From assembly GCA_023436395.1 (NCBI GenBank), contig JAEZJJ010000033.1:1-64000 (forward strand): a stretch of DNA of 64,000 nucleotides, written 5' to 3'. Shown here one piece after another: positions 17,690-26,570 of this stretch. The notes under the pieces were generated by a model. That model was given only the letters and a program-made list of their open reading frames with translations. It searched no databases and was not told where the DNA came from. The DNA comes from Bacillota bacterium (lineage in GTDB: Bacteria; Bacillota; Clostridia; Lachnospirales; Cellulosilyticaceae). Positions within the stretch are counted from its first letter, which is position 1, and every line of letters begins with the position of its first letter. The translations under genes were made by a program, and so were the position numbers.

Positions 17690-18138
17690 ACTTATAGAGC
17701 GTAAAGGTAATACAAATAACTTTTCGTAGCAGAATCACTACAACATAGCATATCGTGCTGACCGGGTCTGGTAAGTCTCAATCTGCCTTGCAGGTACCTC
17801 TGGATCTAAGGAAAATGTTCGAATGCTAGCGGGTAAAGGGAGGAGCTCGTTATAGGGGTTATTTGATAAGCTTTACACCTTGTAATACCAAAGAAAGTTT
17901 AAAACCAGAGTCTTAAAGCCTTAGTTTCCTTATCATAAAGGGTGCACCGGCTAAGACGTTAAGGAGCTCCTCACTCTTCGTTTAAACTTTTATATCCGAA
18001 GCTAGAATCCTTGAAGTGCGTCCCGCACTGAGGAGCTACAGGCATGCCTTTAAGGTGACAGCAGAGGTGATTAAAAGTGAATAAGAAGAGCTGGAGTAGA
18101 AAAGGGTCAAGTAGCACAAGTTACCTGACTCTTTTTTT
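17690..18138 (+). repeat. R1 repeat copy C (putative structured RNA, full length)
   Basis: Aligns with copy A end to end. Paired positions change together: CTGC/GCAG (17783-17793) against CTGT/ACAG in A, and GTGCG-TCC-CGCAC (18016-18028) against GTGCG-TCC-TGCGC in A. The terminator AAAAGGGTCAAGTA..TTACCTGACTCTTTTTTT spans 18100-18138. It begins 8 bases after the isomerase stop. Confidence 0.75.
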
Positions 18139-18401
18139 GCTATGTTTTTGGATAATAAAATTCGTAGCTTTACTAAAGAGGGTTATACTCCTATTAGCAG
18201 TGGTAATAGTTTAGAGATAAGTTGTATTGAACACCCATATTCTGAGTGCTATTCTTACGAAACATAGGTGCTTCCCTTTCAAAATTTTTCTTTAAGTATT
18301 TCATATTTAAATGTAGTTTTAAAAACTAGGCTTTTTGCGGGCTAATCTTAGTTTTAAAGAAAGGTTATTTTTTAAAAATTACAAATAGTTTAAAAATCAC
18401 A
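18139..18401. other. intergenic, with a 41-codon ORF of doubtful status
   Basis: ATG 18142 to TAG 18267 encodes 41 aa without a ribosome binding site; it starts inside the terminator tail of R1 copy C and looks like the end of a decayed gene. The rest (18268-18401) is AT-rich, with no feature I can name. Confidence 0.2.
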
Positions 18402-18451
18402 TTGACATACCTATGTATTCTAGGTAAGATATACCTAGAATACATAGGTAT
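18402..18451 (+). promoter_or_regulatory. promoter overlapped by a 45-bp perfect operator palindrome
   Basis: TTGACA (18402-18407), 17-base spacer, TAAGAT (18425-18430). A perfect inverted repeat with 20-bp arms (18407-18426 and 18432-18451; half site ATACCTATGTATTCTAGGTA) and a 5-base centre covers everything from the -35 end past the start of transcription. GGAGGA and the ATG at 18463 follow. The likely ligand is the PadR regulator encoded in the same operon (19457), giving autoregulation. Confidence 0.9.
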
Positions 18452-18462
18452 GGAGGAATGGA

Positions 18463-19452
18463 ATGAAGAAAAAAATTAGAAAAAGATATTTTTTGTATGG
18501 ATTATGTGGTTTGCTATTATTAGTGTTCACTTATGGACAAATTAGAGAAAGGATGATTGCTAAAGAATTTCAGGTACCAGGACAGATAATACAGATTAAT
18601 GGTCATGGTATGCATATTTATGGAAAAGGGAAAAAGCAGGATAAGCCAACAGTAGTATTTACATCAGGGTGGAAAACACCTAGCCCTTATGTGGATTACT
18701 TGCCGTTACAAGAAAAAGTCTCTGAATATACAAGAGCTGTGGTATATGAAAGACCAGGATATGGATGGAGTGAAGTAGCTGATGGAGAGAGAGACATTGA
18801 TACACTTGCTGTAGAACTATATAAACTGCTTCAAAGTGCAGGAGAAAGTGGGCCATATATTTTAGTAGGTCATTCATTTGGGGCAAATGAAGTCCTAAGG
18901 TTTGCACAGTTATATCCAAATAAAGTAGCGGGAATTATCTTATTAGATGGTTCTAATCCTACTTATACAGTAACTCAAGCAAGGCCTTCTAAGTATTTTA
19001 TGAGGTATGGCACATTAAGAAGTACTATGTTTAATAATGCTTTAAATATATCTAATAGGGTAGGAATAACTAGGCTTCTTTTAGATACAACTAATCTATA
19101 TGAAACAATTTACTCAGGCAGCAAAAATAATTTGAGTTTGGTGTCAGATAAGATGAAAAGTTTAGATGAGATGATGCTTATCAAAACCCTTAATAATAAA
19201 AATCATATGCAAGAACTAAGAATGGAAGCAACAAACATAGTTGAAGGTGGAAATATTGGGACTATTCCCTTAATAGTTATGACATCATCCCTATATAATG
19301 ATTTTGAATCTACAAGAGAGATTCAGAGAGATTTATTGAACTGGTCTGAGGAAAGTAGACAAATTATAGTACCAGATTCACAGCATTACATACATTGGTA
19401 TAATCCAGAGATGATTAATGAACAAATTAGATTACTAGTTGAAGGAGAATAA
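18463..19452 (+). CDS. membrane-anchored alpha/beta hydrolase
   Basis: 329 aa. An N-terminal uncleaved-looking membrane anchor (residues about 8-24) follows a KKKIRKR start, so the enzyme faces outward. Hydrolase elements are: oxyanion region FTSGWKTPSPY, VYERPGYGWSE, nucleophile elbow VGHSFGANE (Ser about 143), Asp in ILLDGSNP and a late His in DSQHYIHW. It is the first gene of the PadR operon, so it is expected to be induced together with the regulator and the FtsW-like protein. Substrate unknown. Confidence 0.85.
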   Translation: MKKKIRKRYFLYGLCGLLLLVFTYGQIRERMIAKEFQVPGQIIQINGHGMHIYGKGKKQDKPTVVFTSGWKTPSPYVDYLPLQEKVSEYTRAVVYERPGYGWSEVADGERDIDTLAVELYKLLQSAGESGPYILVGHSFGANEVLRFAQLYPNKVAGIILLDGSNPTYTVTQARPSKYFMRYGTLRSTMFNNALNISNRVGITRLLLDTTNLYETIYSGSKNNLSLVSDKMKSLDEMMLIKTLNNKNHMQELRMEATNIVEGGNIGTIPLIVMTSSLYNDFESTREIQRDLLNWSEESRQIIVPDSQHYIHWYNPEMINEQIRLLVEGE

Positions 19453-19456
19453 ATAG

Positions 19457-19786
19457 ATGGCATTCAATAAAAATATGATGTCTGGAAGTATAGTTTTATT
19501 GATTCTAAAATTATTGGAGAAAGAAGATATGTATGGATATCAAATAATTCAAGAATTAGAAAAAAAATCAGATAGTGTATTCCAATTTAAAGAAGGAACT
19601 ATTTATCCAGTATTACATGATTTAGAGAAAAAGAAATTTGTTACTTCCTATTTAGAAGAAGGGGCTAGTGGAAAAAAACGTAAATATTATAAAATAACTG
19701 AAAAGGGACTACAAGAGATAATAGTAAAGACAGATGAATGGATGAAATTCTCTATGAGCATTATGAAAGTTATAGGGGCACAGTAA
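19457..19786 (+). CDS. PadR-family transcriptional regulator
   Basis: 109 aa winged-helix protein. Typical PadR elements are GSIVLLILKLLEKEDMYGY, FKEGTIYPVLHDLEKK and GKKRKYYKITEKG. It starts 4 bases after the hydrolase stop. PadR proteins of this short (type s) class usually repress their own operon and sit before a membrane-bound HAAS-domain gene, exactly as here. The large palindrome at 18407-18451 is the obvious candidate operator. Confidence 0.93.
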   Translation: MAFNKNMMSGSIVLLILKLLEKEDMYGYQIIQELEKKSDSVFQFKEGTIYPVLHDLEKKKFVTSYLEEGASGKKRKYYKITEKGLQEIIVKTDEWMKFSMSIMKVIGAQ

Positions 19787-19788
19787 CC

Positions 19789-21009
19789 ATGGAGCAATTT
19801 AAAGAAAAATTTGTAAAAGAAGTATGTGAAAAAGTCTCTTTTAAAGAGGTACACTCTGTTATACGAGAAGAGTTAATGATGCATATGGATGACTGTATAG
19901 ATGAATGCTTAGAGGAGGGGATGAGTAAAGAAGAAACTTTGAAAAAAATAAGAGAGTGTATAGGAAGTTCAGAAGAAATAGGGGAGCAGTTTGAGCGTAT
20001 ATATAAACATAATATTAATTGGCCAGTTTTGATGGCAGTATTGATATTAACTGGGATAGGTATTATTTTAAATTATACTTTAGGTGAATGGTCTTATGGA
20101 AGCGGTAAAATATTTGCTATGAGACAGAGCCTTGGATTAATAATTGGTATAAGTTTAATGGTTATAATCTATATCAGTGATTATAGAAAACTGCAAAAGT
20201 ATAGTCATATACTATACTGTATTAGTATTATCATTTCAATATATACATATAGATTTGGTGTAAAAATTGAAGATAGTCTATTTTTATCAGTTGGGAGCAT
20301 AACCTTCATGCCCTATAGTTTCTGCAATATAGTATTTATAATAAGTAGTTTTGACTATATGATTAAGCTAAAGGATAGTATGTGGGGGATCATTAAATTA
20401 AGTTTATATGTAATAATAGCATTAGGGTGTACATATGTTGGTGCAGATAAAGGAACATACGTAGTAATGATGATAGTTTGTTTTGGTATTTTATTTATGG
20501 GGATTATTAAAACTCATGTTATGGTAAAAAGCAAGATTACTTATTTATTAACGATAGGAAGTATTATTGCAATAATATTTGTAAGAGATATTAAAACTCA
20601 AAGTATCCAAATGATACAAAGGGATGTTTTGAGTGGAAGATTTATTAATTTACCTGGACATTGGTGGAAATATGAAAGTAGTATGTTGCATGCAATAATA
20701 GGAGTAGTGGGTATAGGTCTTCTTGTTATATTATTACCAGCGATTGTAGGAGCAATAGTATCCAATTTAAATAAATGTAATAATAGTATGGCATATTATA
20801 TTACATGGATATTAAGTATTTACATACTGAGTAAATTTGCATTGGGAATAATATCAGGGTGTGGATATTTTGAAAATATGTTTGTTAGTATACCTTTTAT
20901 TTCATATGGAGGTAGTAGCCTAATTGCTGACTATATATTAGTTGGTATATTTCTTTCTATATGGCGAAGAAATATCTTTTTAAAAGATGAATTTAATATA
21001 ACTATATAA
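19789..21009 (+). CDS. HAAS-domain / FtsW-RodA-like membrane protein
   Basis: 406 aa from ATG 19789, 2 bases after the PadR stop; an ORF from 19738 overlapping PadR is unlikely. Residues 1-75 form the helical HAAS-type domain found beside PadR regulators (MMHMDDCIDECLEEGMSKEE). The remainder has about nine membrane segments and ends with SIPFISYGGSSLI and GIFLSIWRR, the FtsW/RodA/SpoVE C-terminal signature. The conserved extracellular segment with the catalytic Asp and QS..A..GG..G is not recognisable (RFINLPGHWW instead), so peptidoglycan polymerase activity is doubtful. It may be a regulated, degenerate SEDS protein. Confidence 0.8.
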   Translation: MEQFKEKFVKEVCEKVSFKEVHSVIREELMMHMDDCIDECLEEGMSKEETLKKIRECIGSSEEIGEQFERIYKHNINWPVLMAVLILTGIGIILNYTLGEWSYGSGKIFAMRQSLGLIIGISLMVIIYISDYRKLQKYSHILYCISIIISIYTYRFGVKIEDSLFLSVGSITFMPYSFCNIVFIISSFDYMIKLKDSMWGIIKLSLYVIIALGCTYVGADKGTYVVMMIVCFGILFMGIIKTHVMVKSKITYLLTIGSIIAIIFVRDIKTQSIQMIQRDVLSGRFINLPGHWWKYESSMLHAIIGVVGIGLLVILLPAIVGAIVSNLNKCNNSMAYYITWILSIYILSKFALGIISGCGYFENMFVSIPFISYGGSSLIADYILVGIFLSIWRRNIFLKDEFNITI

Positions 21010-21101
21010 TTTTACATACATTCTTATGTTTTCTACTCATTGCACTTGTGGCTTATGACAACCGTTGAGAAAGTATTATGAAGACCCATTAGGATATTTG
21101 A

Positions 21102-21180
21102 AGTGCACCCAAAATGTTAGACAAAATACAACTAACATTCGGAGGTGCATTTTTATGTGTAGTAATTTAAAGCAAGGGAG
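21102..21180 (+). mobile_element. IS3-type left-end remnant
   Basis: TGCACCCAAAATGTTAGACA, a second arm CTAACATTCGGAGGTGCA, then an ATG at 21155 resemble the terminus, leader and first codons of IS3-family elements, but the orfA frame is lost at once. The stem could also act as a terminator for the PadR operon. 21010-21101 and 21181-21280 show nothing else. Confidence 0.45.
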
Positions 21181-21280
21181 GTAGACATATTTATTAATTG
21201 CTACTTGTTAAAGAAGAGGTTGAAAAAAGTAAAAAAATAATATAGAATTAAGAAAAATGTCGAATTAAGGAGGATTAATA

Positions 21281-21678
21281 TGAATTGTCCAAAATTTAAC
21301 AGTGAGGTTTTACAGTCATTAATGAAGTACACTCTAAAGGAGCTAAACTTTGGAAACTTTGGTTGTGTGGATTCTTAGGACTTTGTGGTGCTGGTAAAAC
21401 AACTATTGAGCAATACTGGGTGTGCAAGATGCACAGGCGTTTTACTTGGGTACATTGTAGCGTTAGTTACCTTCATGAGAAGTGCATCGTATAAACTATA
21501 TATGTTTATGTGCATACCAATGCTGATTGATTGGTTAGTACAGTACCTTAAGATTAGAAAGTCTAATAACACTAGACGTTTTTTTACTGGATTGTTATGT
21601 GGATATGGTGTCTTGAAAATTTGCTTAAGAGTAATATTTTCGTTTATAAAAATTATAGTAAAGCAACTTAAGTACTGA
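21281..21678 (+). pseudogene. decayed TM2-like / DUF2085 membrane protein
   Basis: An ATG at 21281 opens a 32-codon piece ending at a TAG (21376). Another frame reads KLWKLWLCGFLGLCGAGK, similar to the start of TM2-domain proteins. From about 21385 the frame reads TGCARCTGVLLGY and KSNNTRRFFTGLLCGYG, the signatures of DUF2085 membrane proteins, which normally also have an upstream Cys-His motif that is missing here. The fragments overlap in different frames, so the locus looks like a broken fusion. Confidence 0.5.
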
Positions 21679-21718
21679 AATGGCCTATATCTGAGTACAT
21701 ATTTATCCTGAGTAAAAA

Positions 21719-21762
21719 AATAGCGTGTAACCTTTAACTAGTAAGGTTACACACTATTTTTA
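21719..21762 (+). terminator. intrinsic terminator
   Basis: AATAGCGTGTAACCTT and AAGGTTACACACTATT with one mismatch, followed by TTTTA. It isolates the chemoreceptor gene from the decayed region upstream. Confidence 0.8.
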
Positions 21763-21899
21763 TATTCTCCATAATGTATTTTTATTAGACTCCATGAACT
21801 AAACTTTGAAACTAATGTATATATTTCATTAATATAATATGTCGTATAAGTGGAAGTTTAGAATACATTGGATGTGATTAATAAAGAGGGGGTAATAGA

Positions 21900-23630
21900 G
21901 TGAAAGGTGTAAGGGGAAGTTTGAGACTGAAATTAACGATTTGGTTAACTGCACTATTAATTTTGATAATGTTAGCAAATTTGATTATTTCGACATCTAA
22001 GCTTAAGGCAAAGGCTTACGAAACTTATGGAAAAGAGGCACTATCTATTACCAATGTGACAGCAACGATTATTGATGGGGATGCTTTTGAGGAATTAGTA
22101 ATATCCCAGGATATGACAGCATCTAATTATAAGACATTAAGAGCTCAATTGGAACATATTAAAAAGACCGCAGGTTGTACGTATTTGTATACCATGGTGC
22201 ATGTTTCAGGTGATGATTTTATGTATATTGTAGATGGGGATGAAAATGAAGAAAGCTTTGAACCATTAGGTGCCATCGAAAATATTGCAGAATATGATTC
22301 AGTTATTAGATATGCCATGCTCAATAATAAGCAAGATTTTTCTAAACTAGAATATACGCAGGAGTATGGCTACTTGGTATCTGCCGTCTCACCTATTACA
22401 AATAGTAGTGGGAAAGTAGTTGGGTTAGTGGGGTGTGATTTTAGGCCTATGCATGTGGCAGAAGAGTTGCAGCAGATGTTATGGCAGAGCAGTATAATCA
22501 ATATAATGATTATACTTGTAGGCATAGGAATTTTATTTATTATTTTAAGTAAAATGTTAAAGCCTCTAGATGAAATAACCAAAGACTTAGACTGTATGGC
22601 AAACTTGGATTTAAGCGTTATGACTGAAAGAGTACATACAGGGGATGAATTAGAGACTATTTCAAAAGGTGTGGAAAAAGTTAGAGTTGAGCTTAAAAGG
22701 ATGATTATGAACATTAGTGAAGAAGTAAGTCAGATTGATACGCAAATGAATGAGTCTACATACTATTTAAATCATATTAAAGAAAAGCTTATTAGGTTAT
22801 CTAAGGCAACTGAAAGTATTTCTAGCTTTATGGAAGAAACAGCGGCATCCACAGAAGAATTAAATGTAGCTTCAAAAGAGGTTATAACTGCCTCAGAGCA
22901 TATAGCAGAAAAAGCACTACAAGGGGTACAACGTGTAGATGGGATTCATCAGCGTGCAATTCAGACAAAGGAAGATGTTTATATTGCACAAAAACGTACA
23001 AATGAAGTGATACAGCTTTCTAAAATACGATTACAAACAGCTATAGAACGTTCTGTAGTTGTCAAGGAGATTCATGATCTTTCAACGGTAATTATGAGTA
23101 TTTCAGAGCAAACGAATATACTTGCCTTAAATGCTAGTATAGAGGCTGCAAGGGCAGGAGAAAGTGGCAAAGGCTTTGCAGTGGTTGCAGAAGAAGTACG
23201 TCGTTTAGCAGAACAATCAAGAGATACAGTTATTGAAATTCAAAAGACATCTAAAGATATTTTAAGCATGGTAGAAAGTTTAATTGATAGTGCTTCAGAA
23301 CTTGTGGATCTTGTAACCAATGATATTGGGGCAGACTATGAAAAGATGTTGACAGTAGCAGATAGCTATAGTGATGATGCCCAGTATGTAGAAGAGGTGA
23401 TTTGTGACTTTAGTACCACAACTCGGCAGCTCTTTACTACCATTCAAACAATGGCAAGTCATTTTGATGAGATTGCTACAGTTTCTGAGCAAAGTGCGAC
23501 CCATACGAGCCAAATTGCTATAGAAGTAGTAGAAATAAATGACCATATAGATGGAATTATTAACCAGGTAACAGATACTGTTCATACTAAAGATGACTTA
23601 AAAGAAGAAATAGCAATTTTTACAGTATAA
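21900..23630 (+). CDS. methyl-accepting chemotaxis protein
   Basis: 576 aa, GTG start with GAGGGGG upstream. Membrane segment 1 (about 14-32), an extracellular sensor of about 160 residues (single-Cache-like, with YLYTMV and DFMYIVDGD), membrane segment 2 (about 196-218), HAMP, then a signalling domain. The CheA/CheW hairpin tip [19 protein letters not shown] is intact (about residues 402-420). It signals to the flagellar motor through CheA. The ligand is unknown. It is monocistronic and flanked by terminators on both sides. Confidence 0.93.
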   Translation: MKGVRGSLRLKLTIWLTALLILIMLANLIISTSKLKAKAYETYGKEALSITNVTATIIDGDAFEELVISQDMTASNYKTLRAQLEHIKKTAGCTYLYTMVHVSGDDFMYIVDGDENEESFEPLGAIENIAEYDSVIRYAMLNNKQDFSKLEYTQEYGYLVSAVSPITNSSGKVVGLVGCDFRPMHVAEELQQMLWQSSIINIMIILVGIGILFIILSKMLKPLDEITKDLDCMANLDLSVMTERVHTGDELETISKGVEKVRVELKRMIMNISEEVSQIDTQMNESTYYLNHIKEKLIRLSKATESISSFMEETAASTEELNVASKEVITASEHIAEKALQGVQRVDGIHQRAIQTKEDVYIAQKRTNEVIQLSKIRLQTAIERSVVVKEIHDLSTVIMSISEQTNILALNASIEAARAGESGKGFAVVAEEVRRLAEQSRDTVIEIQKTSKDILSMVESLIDSASELVDLVTNDIGADYEKMLTVADSYSDDAQYVEEVICDFSTTTRQLFTTIQTMASHFDEIATVSEQSATHTSQIAIEVVEINDHIDGIINQVTDTVHTKDDLKEEIAIFTV

Positions 23631-23640
23631 TAGCAAAGAT

Positions 23641-23688
23641 GAGGTCATTCCTAATAAATTATTTTTAGAATTTATTAGGAATGACCTC
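23641..23688. terminator. bidirectional terminator
   Basis: GAGGTCATTCCTAATAAATT and its exact complement, 20-bp arms with an 8-base loop, lie between the convergent chemoreceptor and stalk-domain genes. Confidence 0.85.
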
Positions 23689-23744
23689 TCTCAGTATCTT
23701 TGGTAAAAGGTGCATTATGTGTTCCAGTAGCAATAGTAGAATAA

Positions 23745-24827
23745 CTATTTTACTGGAATTTTTGCTTCATCAACTTTAGCCATTATTTCATCATTATAGT
23801 AATATGTATAATCACTATCTTTATAATTACTTATATATGGACTTCTACTAATATCTCCTATTAAATGCTCAGGTACAATTTCTGAACCTTTAGGAGATAG
23901 TATACTTACCCTTGAACAAAAAGTTTCTCTAAAAGAAGCTATATCTTGATCAGGATCTGGCTGTGCCATATAATTCTGTTGGAATCCAATAAAATGTGTT
24001 TCTTCTATAGTTGGGAATTCCCCAATTTCTCTCACTATTCCTCTAGCCCCTAAATCCCAATTAATAGCATTGTCTTGCTTGTTTATATGTTCACTTACAT
24101 CTCCAGATAATTCCTTATACCACTTACAAACTGCTACTCCATTTTCTATTTCCATATAGGCTATACTACTAATGTCCAAATCTCCTGACGGATCACTTCT
24201 CATAAAGAAATAGTTAGTTTTCTTATTTAATGGAAATATATATTTTACGCTTCTTCCACCTCCTATACACATATTTTCTTCCATTATTTGTGGTGATACT
24301 AATTGTGGTAATGCTAATTGGGCAAAACGATAAGTTGTTAAATCATCACTTTTTAGTCCTTGCAAAGCCTTGTAAGTAATGTGTTCACTATTATATGCAT
24401 TTACGTAGTGATACTCCTTATTATAACTTACTATACCATCAAAAATTTCAAAGATATTTCTAAGTGGTACATAAGCAAGTTGTTGCCCTTTTTCATCTTT
24501 ATGAAGTATTATCTGATTTTCTAAAGTAAACTTCTCTTCATTTAGAATCCCTTCTCTTTCCCCAATATTTACCTTGAGTAACTGATTACCTTTTGTAACT
24601 ACAACACTTTTATTCTTACTATCATATGCAACCTGTGCCCCTAATTCTTGTCCAACTAGTCTAAGTGGTACATAAGTTGTGTCATTCATCATTACAATTC
24701 CTGCATCTTCACTTTCTCTACCATTGATAAAAAACTTCGTACTCTCCTCTTTGGCATATATCGCACTTGATAGACTAATAAACACACCTAATCCTATTAG
24801 CGCAGATCCAAAAGACTTCTTTTTCAT
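23745..24827 (-). CDS. secreted protein with copper-amine-oxidase-N-like stalk domain
   Basis: 360 aa. The signal peptide ends near SAIYAKE. Residues about 30-140 carry the stalk-domain pattern FINGRES...TYVPLRLVGQELGAQVAYDSKNKSV and a second AYVPLRNIFEIFDG, as in the cell-surface copper amine oxidase N-domain. The C-terminal 200 residues show no family I recognise. GGGGAGAAAATAAT precedes the ATG. It is probably wall- or membrane-associated; no enzyme domain follows the stalk domain. Confidence 0.8.
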   Translation of the reverse strand: MKKKSFGSALIGLGVFISLSSAIYAKEESTKFFINGRESEDAGIVMMNDTTYVPLRLVGQELGAQVAYDSKNKSVVVTKGNQLLKVNIGEREGILNEEKFTLENQIILHKDEKGQQLAYVPLRNIFEIFDGIVSYNKEYHYVNAYNSEHITYKALQGLKSDDLTTYRFAQLALPQLVSPQIMEENMCIGGGRSVKYIFPLNKKTNYFFMRSDPSGDLDISSIAYMEIENGVAVCKWYKELSGDVSEHINKQDNAINWDLGARGIVREIGEFPTIEETHFIGFQQNYMAQPDPDQDIASFRETFCSRVSILSPKGSEIVPEHLIGDISRSPYISNYKDSDYTYYYNDEIMAKVDEAKIPVK

Positions 24828-24974
24828 ATTATTTTCTCCCCATTCTATATCGTATTAATTAATTCATTATTAATATAACATATTATTATATTGATTAATA
24901 TATTTTTTATTTTCTGTATATTTTTAGTGGTATTTAACCTAATGTTTAATCCTCTATTATAACGATAATGAATA

Positions 24975-25053
24975 TGATGACTCTATTGTAGAAACACCAC
25001 AAGGAGGAAATCTATCCCCATTATTGACAAGTATTATGCAATCATATTAAGAC
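24975..25053 (+). mobile_element. group II intron reverse transcriptase fragment
   Basis: About 25 codons read VETPQGGNLSPLLTSIMQ, the conserved block (TPQGGxxSPLLANI) of group II intron-encoded reverse transcriptases. It ends in a stop at once and has no flanking RT or maturase sequence. The remainder of the 24828-25249 gap shows nothing recognisable. Confidence 0.65.
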
Positions 25054-25249
25054 CCCAATATTTATGATAGAGCCTAAAAAACTAGACCAAATGCACTAAT
25101 CCATGTATAGCAGTGTGAGTTGTGCTGTAAGGGATTTGTTGTTAATAAGTATATGCTAAAATAATAATTAAAAATTGAGAAAATATATACAATTATACAG
25201 GTGTTTTATATAATGATTTAGACAAAGTAAAATAGGGGGATGAAAGAAT

Positions 25250-25885
25250 ATGAAAGAATTTGGCATGACAGTAGGTCCTATAATAGCTTTTATAGCTAGC
25301 ATTGTTTTTGTAGGTGTAGGAGTCAGTAATATTCATATACAGCATAAAAAGGGGCTTTGGCTTAGGGGAGCTGGGGTAAATCTAGGGATGATTATTATTG
25401 GAGTAGGATTAATTATCTCATTTTTAGGTGTTACAAGGATGAAAATGGATTTATCCCTTATGTCGCGTTATGATGGGGGGCGTGGGCTAAGGTTTGAATG
25501 GATTGAGGGAGGTTTTATGTGGTTCGTAGTAGGTATAATTCAGATGTTTTTAGGTGAAATAGAAGAGAAGTTGATAGCTTATATTACCTGTAACACCAAA
25601 ATTCAGGCAAAGGTAACGCGTATAGATGAGAAGCTTGGTGGAAAAGGGAAAAAGTGGTATGCACCTGTTTTTAGTTTTACATACAATGGAAAAGATTATG
25701 TAGATGTAAAAGGATGTCATTGCAGCTCAAGGCGTAGTTTAGACTTTGAAATGGGGCAAACATATGATATATGTATCTATGATAGTAATCCAAATTTAAC
25801 CTACTATCAAAGGTGTATTCAAATTGAGGATGTGATATTGCCTGCAATATTTATTTTAGTGATAGTATTACAGTTTAGTAACTAA
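25250..25885 (+). CDS. DUF3592-like membrane protein
   Basis: 211 aa with membrane segments at about 7-27, 40-62, 83-100 and 190-208. Between the last two lies a beta-rich domain (KIQAKVTRIDEKLGGKGKKW, PVFSFTYNGKDY, FEMGQTYDICIYDSNPNL) typical of DUF3592 proteins. GGGGGATGAAAGAAT precedes the ATG. Function unknown. Confidence 0.7.
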   Translation: MKEFGMTVGPIIAFIASIVFVGVGVSNIHIQHKKGLWLRGAGVNLGMIIIGVGLIISFLGVTRMKMDLSLMSRYDGGRGLRFEWIEGGFMWFVVGIIQMFLGEIEEKLIAYITCNTKIQAKVTRIDEKLGGKGKKWYAPVFSFTYNGKDYVDVKGCHCSSRRSLDFEMGQTYDICIYDSNPNLTYYQRCIQIEDVILPAIFILVIVLQFSN

Positions 25886-25938
25886 GACAACTGGAAACGT
25901 GGACGATTTGTAAATGTAGATTTTCAGTTCGTAGACAA

Positions 25939-26409
25939 ATGATAAAAAATGCTTTTGTAGAAAATACAGTTTCTTTCAAAGAAGTGACAAGCATATGCAA
26001 GTCGTTAAATGACAAACAAATAGCTATTATTCTTGAGGCTATTGAAGAAATAACTAACAAAGAATTAATACAAGTTGATGCAGATTATTTACTATTTGCA
26101 GAGGGTTATATTTTGTCAGATGATAATTCTTGTAAGAGAGAGGCATCAAGAATAGTAGGAAATCTGGCAAAACGATTCCCTGATCAACTTAACACAAGTA
26201 TTAAAAGTTTATTAATAAATACTAATAATGAAAGTACGGTTGTTCGCTAGGGAAGTGCATATGCATTATCTAGAATTATTGTACTTCCCCAATTTGCATC
26301 AACAGACTTGTTTAATGAAATCAGTATTATTTGTGATATAGAACAGGAAAATGGTGTTAAAAATCAATATTTAAAATCTCTAAAAAAAGCGTCAAAATTA
26401 AGAGGATAG
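25939..26409 (+). pseudogene. HEAT-repeat protein remnant with in-frame amber stop
   Basis: Helical HEAT-like units (CKREASRIVGNLAKRF, STVVRxGSAYALSRII) continue in one frame through a TAG at 26248 to TAG 26407. No ribosome binding site precedes 25939 and the 5' part of the protein seems missing. The perfect alignment of the repeat across the TAG shows that the stop is a recent single-base change (for example from CAG, AAG or GAG). Confidence 0.7.
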
Positions 26410-26570
26410 ACAGGAAATTTTATAATGTTTTAGAAGGTGTTCACAAAGGTTTTACCAACCTTTAAAATAGGAAATTTACGGAAGATGTACAAACAAATTT
26501 TGGCGTACCATCTTACATATTTACTACAGAAAAATGGTAATATACTATCAATCTATGAGGTGATACAATA

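Noticed and set aside
21791..21810. ACTCCATGAACTAAACT as a fourth att-like copy
   Set aside because: 17 bases only, no terminator stem or T-loop-like sequence around it; chance match is possible.
26248..26250. TAG in the HEAT-repeat gene as a recoded (pyrrolysine-type) codon
   Set aside because: Nothing around it suggests recoding and the gene lacks a start signal; a nonsense mutation is simpler.
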